Origin: Oscillospiraceae bacterium
GTDB lineage: Bacteria > Bacillota > Clostridia > UMGS1883
Assembly (NCBI GenBank): GCA_015069065.1
Contig: SVJI01000041.1
Coordinates: 1-9,896 of the forward strand
DNA: 9,896 nucleotides
Reading direction: 5' to 3'
Part shown: positions 1 through 6,029 of the stretch, one piece after another
Numbering within the stretch: the stretch's first letter is position 1
Layout of the letters: every line of letters begins with the position of its first letter
The notes under the pieces: generated by a model
The model's input: only the letters and a program-made list of their open reading frames with translations
What the model was told of the DNA's origin: nothing
Databases searched by the model: none
Position numbers and translations under genes: made by a program

Positions 1-615
1 AAGAACCTGAGTAATAGGGGAAAGGGTAAGACCATTATTCGCAATTTTTGCGAGAGTGTCACTGTCATATGCAACACCGCCGCCTGCACCGCCCAGTGTA
101 AACGCAGGACGTACAATAACAGGGTAGCCGATTTTTTCAGCAATGCTGAGACATTCATCAACTGTTGTAGCAATGTCAGAGGGAATACAACCCTGTCCGA
201 TTTTAAGCATTGTTTCCTTGAAAAGCTCACGGTCCTCTGCGCGGTCAATAGCTTCGGCATTAGTACCAATAAGCTTAACGCCCATTTTGTCAAGGTAGCC
301 TTCCTTATCAAGCTGCATTGCGATGGTAAGACCTGTCTGTCCACCGAGGGATGCTAAGAGACTGTCGGGACGTTCCTTTTCAATAATTCTCTTAATCGTA
401 TCTGTTGTAAGCGGCTCCAGATAGATTTCGTCAGCCAGAGCCTTGTCAGTCATAATTGTTGCAGGATTGGAGTTTACGAGGACAATGTTTATTCCCTCGT
501 CACGAAGAACACGGCAAGCCTGAGCGCCTGCGTAGTCAAACTCGGCAGCCTGTCCGATTACGATAGGACCTGAGCCGATAACGAGTACCTTTTTGATGTC
601 TTTATTCTTAGGCAT
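1..615 (-). CDS. carB: Carbamoyl phosphate synthetase large subunit, N-terminal 205 residues (3' end outside window)
   Basis: This is the start of the synthetase subunit, which makes carbamoyl phosphate from bicarbonate, ammonia and two ATP. It begins MPKNKDIKKVLVIGSGP and is collinear with E. coli CarB without gaps over most of the visible part. Visible family motifs are GSGPIVIGQAAEFDY (residues 14-28), NSNPATIMTD (48-57), GGQTG (91-95), AEDR (126-129) and VRPAFTLGGAGGG (168-180). Arg129 and Arg169, nucleotide-site arginines in the E. coli enzyme, fall at identical positions. The start ATG (613-615) lies inside the last codons of carA, an 8-nt overlap, and has a GGAGG site just upstream, so translation is probably coupled. 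Only the first part of the carboxyphosphate ATP-grasp half is present; the carbamate-phosphorylating and allosteric domains are beyond the left edge. The visible part looks fully functional, which matters because its partner CarA lacks glutaminase residues. Confidence 0.97.
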   Translation of the reverse strand, partial: MPKNKDIKKVLVIGSGPIVIGQAAEFDYAGAQACRVLRDEGINIVLVNSNPATIMTDKALADEIYLEPLTTDTIKRIIEKERPDSLLASLGGQTGLTIAMQLDKEGYLDKMGVKLIGTNAEAIDRAEDRELFKETMLKIGQGCIPSDIATTVDECLSIAEKIGYPVIVRPAFTLGGAGGGVAYDSDTLAKIANNGLTLSPITQVL

Positions 616-1666
616 TCTTGCTTCCTCCAATCATGTTAAAGAATTTTTCATATAAGAAGCCTGTTTCGTTCGGTCCGTCACCGTCTACAGGACGGAACTG
701 GATGGAAAAGGCGTTCTTTTCATTATAATCAATACCCTCACAGCTCTTGTCATTGAGGTTTTCGTACGTTACGCACACATCCTTGGGAAGAGTGTCGCGA
801 ATTACCGCATAATTGTGATTTTGTGCAGTAATATATACTCTGCCGCTGTCAAGCTTTTTAACAGGCTGATTTGCACCGTGGTGTCCATACTTAAGCTTTT
901 CACACTGTGCGCCGTTAGCCATAGCCAGAAGCTGATGACCGAGTCCTGTCGCAAAAATCGGCTTCTTACCGAAAATCTGTGCAATAGTTTTTATGATTTT
1001 TGCGCAGTCAGCAGGATTTCCGGGACCGTCTGAAAGATAAATTGCATCGTATGAAAGAAGCTCGTCCGCAGAAACGGAAGAGGGGAGAACAGTTACACAG
1101 GCACCTCTCTGTGTGAGGGCATTTATAGAGCTCTTTGTTGTTCCGAGGTCAAGCAGTGCAACCTTTACCGCTCCGTCCTCGTTAACAACGTACTTTTCCG
1201 TTGTACTTACGGTGTTTACTGCATCCTTTATATCAGCACAAGTAAATGCAGCTACAGAAGAAGGCTCTTTCGTAGTGATAAGTGCATTCATCGTACCTTC
1301 CTCGCGGATGATTTTCGTGATTTCACGTGTGTCTATACCTGAAATACCCATAACACCCTGCTTTTTAAGGAATTCATCAAGAGTTCCCTCGCAGCGGAAG
1401 TTAGACGGATCAGGGCAGATTTCGCGAACGATATATCCCTTTGCGTGTATTTTAGCACTTTCCATGTCGGAATAAATCATTCCGTAGTTACCAATCAGAG
1501 GATATGTCTGCAGAAGAATCTGTCCGTGATAACAGGGGTCAGTAAGCGCTTCAATATAGCTTCCCATACTGGTGAAAAAGACTAATTCTCCTACTTCCTG
1601 TGTCACTGCACCGAATGCTTCGCCGCAGAAAACCTTTCCGTTTTCCAGAATTAAATATGCTTTCAT
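608..1666 (-). CDS. carA: Carbamoyl phosphate synthetase small subunit with no glutaminase catalytic triad
   Basis: CarA normally hydrolyses glutamine and channels ammonia to CarB. The 352-residue product is near normal length (E. coli, about 380). The N-terminal CarA-specific domain is intact (TSMGSYIEALTDP, residues 32-44; SNFR, GISGIDTR), followed by a class I amidotransferase domain (SDGPGNP around 212-218, LGHQLLA 242-248, QNHNYAV 282-288). The usual GICLGHQ is instead ATGLGHQ, so the nucleophilic Cys is Gly241 (codon 944-946). The usual HPEA is RPVD, so the catalytic His and Glu are Arg325 and Val327 (codons 692-694 and 686-688). Spacing (84 and 86 residues) equals E. coli Cys269-His353-Glu355, so the alignment is unambiguous. 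The frame is open and surrounding motifs are conserved, which argues against a decaying gene. It lies 47 nt after argF and overlaps carB, with AGAAAGG 9 nt before the ATG. Known of the family: without the Cys there is no glutamine hydrolysis. Inferred: the complex uses free ammonia. Confidence 0.95.
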   Translation of the reverse strand: MKAYLILENGKVFCGEAFGAVTQEVGELVFFTSMGSYIEALTDPCYHGQILLQTYPLIGNYGMIYSDMESAKIHAKGYIVREICPDPSNFRCEGTLDEFLKKQGVMGISGIDTREITKIIREEGTMNALITTKEPSSVAAFTCADIKDAVNTVSTTEKYVVNEDGAVKVALLDLGTTKSSINALTQRGACVTVLPSSVSADELLSYDAIYLSDGPGNPADCAKIIKTIAQIFGKKPIFATGLGHQLLAMANGAQCEKLKYGHHGANQPVKKLDSGRVYITAQNHNYAVIRDTLPKDVCVTYENLNDKSCEGIDYNEKNAFSIQFRPVDGDGPNETGFLYEKFFNMIGGSKNA

Positions 1667-1713
1667 ATAACCATGCCTTTCTGAAAATATTATATAGTAA
1701 GAAACAAAGCTCC

Positions 1714-2619
1714 TTAGTCAGCCATCAGAAGTACCATAACGGCTTTCTGTGCGTGGAGTCTGTTTTCAGCTTCCTCAAAAATCTCGTCTGAATGCTGCTC
1801 AATTACATCTCCGGTGATTTCTTCACCGCGGTGAGCAGGGAGACAGTGCAGTACCATTGCACACTCATTTGCTGATTTCATTAACTTGGAATTTATCTGG
1901 TAGTTTTTAAATATTTTAGCTCTTTCCTCAAATTCCTCTTCCTGACCCATGGATGCCCATACATCGGTGTAGAGAACATCCGCACCGCTTGCCGCTTCTA
2001 CGACGTCGGGTGTGCAGGTGAATTTACCGTTTTCACTTGCCCATTTCATGATGTCACTGTCAGGCTCGTATCCCTTAGGACAGGCGATACTTACTTCCAT
2101 GCCCATTTTGATACCGCCAACAATGAGAGAGTTTGCCATGTTATTGCCATCACCAACAAAGCACAGCTTAAGTCCCTCCAATGTACCTTTACGTTCACGT
2201 ATTGTCATGAGGTCAGCTAACACCTGACAGGGGTGGCAGTAATCGGTAAGACCGTTTATGATCGGAATATCACCGTAGGAGGCAAAATCCTCTACTTCTT
2301 TTTGTTCAAAGGTACGAATCATTATACCGTCGAGGAATCTTGACAATACCCTTGCAGTATCCTGTACAACCTCACCACGACCTATCTGCAAATCTCTGGG
2401 GCTGAGGAACAGTGCGCTGCCGCCTAAATCAAACATACCTACTTCAAAGGATACACGTGTTCTTGTCGATGATTTCTGGAAAATCATACCCAATGTTTTT
2501 CCCTTTAACAGATGATGTTCGATACCGTTTCTTTTTTCATATTTAAGCTTGTCTGCAAGGTCGAGAATTTTTACAATCTCCTCCTTGGAAAGGTCGCCCA
2601 GTTTAAGTAAATGTTTCAT
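1714..2619 (-). CDS. argF: Ornithine carbamoyltransferase
   Basis: It transfers the carbamoyl group from carbamoyl phosphate to ornithine, giving citrulline in the cytoplasm. The 301-residue length is typical. Visible motifs are STRTR (residues 51-55, carbamoyl phosphate binding), HPCQ (129-132), the ornithine loop SMGQE (223-227) and HCLPAHRGEEI (258-268) with the ornithine-contacting Cys259. SMGQE separates it from aspartate carbamoyltransferase and from acetylornithine-type transcarbamylases. The ATG overlaps the argD stop (ATGA, 4 nt), and AAGGAGG lies 10 nt upstream within argD, so the two are translationally coupled. carA follows after 47 nt, placing producer and consumer of carbamoyl phosphate side by side. 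In this operon it is the anabolic enzyme: no arginine deiminase or carbamate kinase gene is nearby. Confidence 0.97.
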   Translation of the reverse strand: MKHLLKLGDLSKEEIVKILDLADKLKYEKRNGIEHHLLKGKTLGMIFQKSSTRTRVSFEVGMFDLGGSALFLSPRDLQIGRGEVVQDTARVLSRFLDGIMIRTFEQKEVEDFASYGDIPIINGLTDYCHPCQVLADLMTIRERKGTLEGLKLCFVGDGNNMANSLIVGGIKMGMEVSIACPKGYEPDSDIMKWASENGKFTCTPDVVEAASGADVLYTDVWASMGQEEEFEERAKIFKNYQINSKLMKSANECAMVLHCLPAHRGEEITGDVIEQHSDEIFEEAENRLHAQKAVMVLLMAD

Positions 2620-3779
2620 ATCTTACATGCCTCCTTGATAATGTTGAGAGCGCAGCTAAGCTGCTCCTTGGTTATGTTAAGCGGGGGAAGAAGTCTTACC
2701 CTGTCTTTTGCGGTGAGTACCAGTACACCGTTTTTGATACAGGTGTTTACAACTTCCTTCGCTTCCTTTGTTGTTTTAAGACCAATCATAAGTCCCAGTC
2801 CTGATATATCCTCAATTCCGCTTACGCCGGAAAGCTCGTCACGGATAAACTGTGCCTTTTCCCAAACGGTTTCCAAAAACTCATCAGTAAGTCTTGAAAG
2901 CACGTTTATAGCACCGCTGCAGCAAACAGGGTTACCACCGAATGTAGAACCGTTAAGACCGGGGGAGAAAATATCCTTAACCTTTTCACCCAGCATGGTT
3001 GCACCCAGCGGAAGTCCGCCACCGAGTCCCTTTGCCGTGGTAACTACATCAGGATTTATTCCATAGTGCATATATGCGTAAAGCTTGCCGGTTCTGCCGT
3101 TACCTGTCTGCACTTCATCGCAAATAAGGATTAGGTCATTTTCCTGACAAAGCTTGTAAACCTCTTTCACAAAATCACTCTGCAGAGCATTCACACCGCC
3201 CTCGCCCTGAACAATTTCAATCATGATGGCACAGCATTTATTGTTTTTCACTGCATCAGAAAGTGCATCGATATCATTCGGGGGTGTATGTACAAAACCG
3301 GGGGTCAGCGGCAGAAAATCCTTGTGGAAATTTTCTTGTCCTGTAGCCGCCAGTGTAGTGTGTGTTCTGCCGTGAAAGCTCTTTTCGAGGGTAATGATGG
3401 TGTAGTAATCTTCGCCCTTGTTAAGTGCGCCGTATCTGCGTGCAGCTTTTATTGCACATTCGTTTGCCTCTGCACCTGAATTGGAGAAGAATACGTTTTT
3501 CATCCCTGTCCTCTCGCACAGCATTTGCGCCAGAGTTGCACAGGGGGAGGTGTAGTAGAGGTTTGATGTGTGTGCAAATGTGTCAAGCTGTGCCTTAACT
3601 GCACTGACCCATTCATCGTCACAGCAACCAAATGTGTTTACGGCGATACCGCTTCCCATGTCGATATATTCCTTATTATCAATATCTCTCAGAACAGAGC
3701 CCTTTCCACCGACAATTTCCACAGGAAAACGCCCGTAGGTGGGAGCCACATATTTTTTGTCTTTCTCAAAAGTGTTCAT
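2616..3779 (-). CDS. argD: Acetylornithine aminotransferase (PLP-dependent)
   Basis: It converts N-acetylglutamate semialdehyde and glutamate to N-acetylornithine and 2-oxoglutarate. The 387 residues form a class III (omega) aminotransferase: GSGIAVNTFG (42-51), SNSGAEANE (99-107, phosphate-binding loop), SFHGRT (134-139), DEVQTG (221-226, Asp contacting the PLP pyridine nitrogen), TTAKGLGGG (247-255) with the Schiff-base Lys250, and GSTFGGNP (277-284). The start at 3779 gives the usual family N-terminus, and AGAAAGG lies 11 nt upstream. The gene follows argB after an 87-nt gap with a hairpin and overlaps argF by 4 nt. Related GABA or succinylornithine aminotransferases share these motifs, but the operon makes ArgD the best call. 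In some bacteria the same enzyme also serves lysine synthesis; the sequence does not show whether that holds here. Confidence 0.96.
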   Translation of the reverse strand: MNTFEKDKKYVAPTYGRFPVEIVGGKGSVLRDIDNKEYIDMGSGIAVNTFGCCDDEWVSAVKAQLDTFAHTSNLYYTSPCATLAQMLCERTGMKNVFFSNSGAEANECAIKAARRYGALNKGEDYYTIITLEKSFHGRTHTTLAATGQENFHKDFLPLTPGFVHTPPNDIDALSDAVKNNKCCAIMIEIVQGEGGVNALQSDFVKEVYKLCQENDLILICDEVQTGNGRTGKLYAYMHYGINPDVVTTAKGLGGGLPLGATMLGEKVKDIFSPGLNGSTFGGNPVCCSGAINVLSRLTDEFLETVWEKAQFIRDELSGVSGIEDISGLGLMIGLKTTKEAKEVVNTCIKNGVLVLTAKDRVRLLPPLNITKEQLSCALNIIKEACKI

Positions 3780-3823
3780 AGTGATTCATGCCTTTCTGCA
3801 TTGTATGTTTTAATGTTCGCAAA

Positions 3824-3852
3824 ACGGTGCGGATTATTCTAATTCGCACCGT
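3824..3852 (-). other. Intercistronic hairpin between argB and argD
   Basis: An 8-bp perfect GC-rich inverted repeat, ACGGTGCG (3824-3831) and CGCACCGT (3845-3852), with a 13-nt AT-rich loop. It starts 14 nt after the argB stop. In the direction of transcription only a run of four T overlaps and follows the second arm, so it is weak as an intrinsic terminator. It could stabilise or process the mRNA, or partly reduce expression of argD-argF-carAB relative to argCJB. The pairing is seen; the role is inferred. Confidence 0.55.
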
Positions 3853-3866
3853 GAGTTATACTATAT

Positions 3867-4721
3867 TCACTCCCCGGCAACGAACATAGTACCGATACCT
3901 TCGTTAGTCAAGGTCTCGATAAGTATTGCGTGGGGGATTCTTCCGTCAATGATAAATACTTTTTTAACGCCACTGTTAATAGCATCGATACAACACTCTA
4001 CCTTTGGAATCATTCCGCCGGAGATAATGCCATCCTCCATGAGAGAGGGAGCTTCGCTTACCAGAATTTTGGAAATAAGCGTAGAAGGGTCATCCTTATC
4101 ACGAAGAATACCCTCAATATCTGTCATGGAAATAAGACTTTCAGCGCCAAGAATTCCTGCAATTTTTGCAGCGGCAGTATCGGCGTTTATGTTATAAACA
4201 TTGCCTTCATTGTCACATGCCACTGTTGAAATAACAGGGATATATCCTTTTTCAAGGACATCTGTAATAGGCTCTACATTTACGTTTGTGATTTCACCAA
4301 CGTATCCAAGCTCCTTGTTGAGAAACTCTGCCTCAATCATATGTCCGTCAATACCGCACAGACCAACTGCTTTTCCGCCCTTATGGTGAAGCAGATTTAC
4401 CAGGTTTTTGTTAACCTTTCCAGCAAGTACCATCTGTACGATGTCAACAGTTTCCTTGTCGGTAACACGAAGTCCGTTAATAAACTGTGTTTCCTTGCCA
4501 ACCTGCTTAAGCATCTGGGTGATTTCGGGGCCGCCACCGTGAACAAGAACAACCTTTATACCAATAAGTGAAAGCAAAACGATATCGCCCATTACTGCGT
4601 CCTTGAGTTCATCATTTATCATGGCATTTCCGCCGTATTTTACCACAACAATTTTATTTGTATATTTTTGTATGTAGGGAAGCGCCTGGGTTAAAACCTC
4701 TGCTCTCTGGGCGTTTGTCAT
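3867..4721 (-). CDS. argB: N-acetylglutamate kinase, arginine-sensitive type
   Basis: It phosphorylates N-acetylglutamate with ATP, usually the controlled step when the acetyl group is recycled. The 284-residue product is an amino acid kinase fold protein with VVKYGGNAM (26-34), VLVHGGGPEI (58-67), GLRVTD, SMTDIEGI and SGGMIPK. A helix precedes the kinase core (AEVLTQALPYIQKY, about residues 7-20), matching the N-terminal helix that builds the arginine-inhibited hexamer in Thermotoga and Pseudomonas enzymes; E. coli ArgB lacks it. The C-terminal DGR-H-EGIGT pattern also fits the arginine-sensitive class. I start at 4721 (MTNAQ) because GGAGG (4730-4734) sits 8 nt upstream; an in-frame ATG six codons earlier (4737-4739) lies upstream of that site and would leave it inside the coding sequence. 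It follows argJ after 71 nt. Feedback inhibition by arginine is an inference from the helix. Confidence 0.96.
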   Translation of the reverse strand: MTNAQRAEVLTQALPYIQKYTNKIVVVKYGGNAMINDELKDAVMGDIVLLSLIGIKVVLVHGGGPEITQMLKQVGKETQFINGLRVTDKETVDIVQMVLAGKVNKNLVNLLHHKGGKAVGLCGIDGHMIEAEFLNKELGYVGEITNVNVEPITDVLEKGYIPVISTVACDNEGNVYNINADTAAAKIAGILGAESLISMTDIEGILRDKDDPSTLISKILVSEAPSLMEDGIISGGMIPKVECCIDAINSGVKKVFIIDGRIPHAILIETLTNEGIGTMFVAGE

Positions 4722-4758
4722 TGTAATTTCCTCCAACATTTGTTACTTTTCGTTGCGA

Positions 4759-4779
4759 AGTGATGGTGTTGCCATCACT
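4759..4779 (-). other. Intercistronic hairpin between argJ and argB
   Basis: An 8-bp perfect inverted repeat, AGTGATGG (4759-4766) and CCATCACT (4772-4779), around a 5-nt loop. No T-run follows on either strand, so it is not an intrinsic terminator. One arm is itself a unit of the adjoining ATCACT tandem repeat, so the free arm could pair with any of several copies. It may protect or process the mRNA between argJ and argB; this is inference. Confidence 0.55.
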
Positions 4780-4796
4780 ATCACTATCACTATCAC
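4774..4796. repeat. Hexanucleotide tandem repeat (ATCACT, about 3.8 copies) over the argJ stop codon
   Basis: Units lie at 4774-4779, 4780-4785, 4786-4791 and a partial copy at 4792-4796, all exact. Read on the minus strand in the argJ frame, they give seven consecutive stop codons, alternating TGA and TAG (4795 down to 4775). The first is the argJ stop. Such short exact repeats can arise by replication slippage, and the copy number may vary between strains. Confidence 0.85.
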
Positions 4797-6016
4797 GTTC
4801 TGTAGTCGCCGTTTATTTTTACATAATCGTAGGTGAGGTCGCATCCCCATGCAGATGCACAGTATTCACCATCGTTAAGTTCTATTATAATATCAATTTC
4901 CTTTTCAAGCAATATTTTCTTTGCAATTTCCTCAGAAAAATTTACTCCGGCGCCGTTTTTGCAAACCAAGATAGTTCCTTCCTTTGATTTAAAGGAAACA
5001 TCTATCTTGTTAACATCAACATCTGCACCGCTGTATCCGATAGCACAAAGAACTCTGCCCCAGTTTGCATCTGCACCAAACATTGCAGCTTTGAGGAGTG
5101 AAGAGCAAATAACTGATTTTGCTACAGTTTTTGCACATTTTTCATCCTTGGCACCGCTTACACTACATTCGAGAAGCTTGGTTGCGCCCTCGCCGTCACC
5201 TGCAATCATTTTGCACAGATATACAGTTACGGTGTTGAGTGCCTTTGCAAAGGTTTCAAAATCTGCACCCTCAGAATCAATAAGCTCATTTCTGGCAAGA
5301 CCGTTTGCCATAACACTGACCATGTCATTTGTAGAGGTGTCTCCGTCGATACTAACCATGTTAAAGGTGTTCTTTATATCTGCAGATAATGCCTTTTGAA
5401 GCATTGCAGGGGAAATAGCGGCATCTGTTGTAATGAATACAAGCATTGTTGCCATGTTTGGGTGAATCATTCCGCTGCCCTTTGCGATAGCACCCATCTT
5501 ACATTCTTTGCCGCCAAGAGTAAAGCTGATAGCTATTTCTTTTTTTACAAGGTCTGTTGTCAGAATTGCCTCTGACGCATATTCTCCGTGGCATATATCT
5601 CTGCCCAGACCCTTGACAAGCTCCGGCATAGAGTTTTTAATGGGTTCTATGTTAAGCGGCTGACCGATAACTCCGGTGGATGCCACGATAACATCCTTTG
5701 CATCAATTCCTGTTTCTGCAGAAACCAGACTGCACATCTGACGTGCAACATCCAATCCGTCTGCATTACAGGTGTTGGCATTGCCGCTGTTGCATATTAC
5801 AGCGCGGGCATAGCCGTCGGAAATATTTTCCTTTGTCACAGTAAGGGGGGCACCCTTGACCAGATTTGTTGTATATGTAGCTGCTGCTGCAGCTTTTTCG
5901 CTGCTCATGATAAGTGCTACGTCGCGTTTGGTACGGTTTTTACGTATTCCGCAATGTACACCGTTTGCGGTAAAACCCTGCGGTGCACATATGCCGCCTT
6001 TAATTATATTAAACAT
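4793..6016 (-). CDS. argJ: Glutamate N-acetyltransferase (ornithine acetyltransferase), self-cleaving
   Basis: It moves the acetyl group from N-acetylornithine to glutamate, releasing ornithine and regenerating N-acetylglutamate; some family members also use acetyl-CoA. The product is 407 residues, the usual length. The autoproteolysis site KGSGMIHPNMATML (179-192) is intact, with cleavage expected between Ala189 and Thr190 so that Thr190 becomes the beta-chain nucleophile. STGVIG (113-118) supplies the oxyanion-hole Thr-Gly. The C-terminus, YDYVKINGDYRT, is typical. I start at 6016 (MFNIIKGG) because GAAAGG lies 9 nt upstream and family proteins begin near this point; longer in-frame starts would run into the end of argC. 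The stop lies in a hexanucleotide repeat. The gene begins 13 nt after argC. With ArgJ present the pathway is of the acetyl-recycling type, consistent with feedback control at ArgB. Confidence 0.96.
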   Translation of the reverse strand: MFNIIKGGICAPQGFTANGVHCGIRKNRTKRDVALIMSSEKAAAAATYTTNLVKGAPLTVTKENISDGYARAVICNSGNANTCNADGLDVARQMCSLVSAETGIDAKDVIVASTGVIGQPLNIEPIKNSMPELVKGLGRDICHGEYASEAILTTDLVKKEIAISFTLGGKECKMGAIAKGSGMIHPNMATMLVFITTDAAISPAMLQKALSADIKNTFNMVSIDGDTSTNDMVSVMANGLARNELIDSEGADFETFAKALNTVTVYLCKMIAGDGEGATKLLECSVSGAKDEKCAKTVAKSVICSSLLKAAMFGADANWGRVLCAIGYSGADVDVNKIDVSFKSKEGTILVCKNGAGVNFSEEIAKKILLEKEIDIIIELNDGEYCASAWGCDLTYDYVKINGDYRT

Positions 6017-6029
6017 CAGAATCATCCTT

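Noticed and set aside
608..1666. carA as a decaying pseudogene
   Set aside because: The frame is open at normal length, overlaps carB in the usual way, has a ribosome binding site, and is conserved outside the glutamine site. Random decay would not concentrate changes there.
1681..1716. Internal promoter before carA (TATAAT-like at about 1690)
   Set aside because: No acceptable -35 is found at 16-18 nt, and the gap is a normal intra-operon distance.
3824..3852. Strong intrinsic terminator after argB
   Set aside because: Only four T follow the stem and the downstream genes complete the same pathway, so full termination is unlikely.
4774..4796. Hexanucleotide repeat as a CRISPR or phase-variation tract
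   Set aside because: Units are far too short and have no spacers for CRISPR. The repeat lies after the stop codon, so copy changes cannot switch the argJ frame.
4833..5399. Long open frame on the strand opposite argJ (188 codons), and similar antisense frames in the other genes
   Set aside because: These mirror conserved genes, have no ribosome binding sites and show no recognisable protein features.
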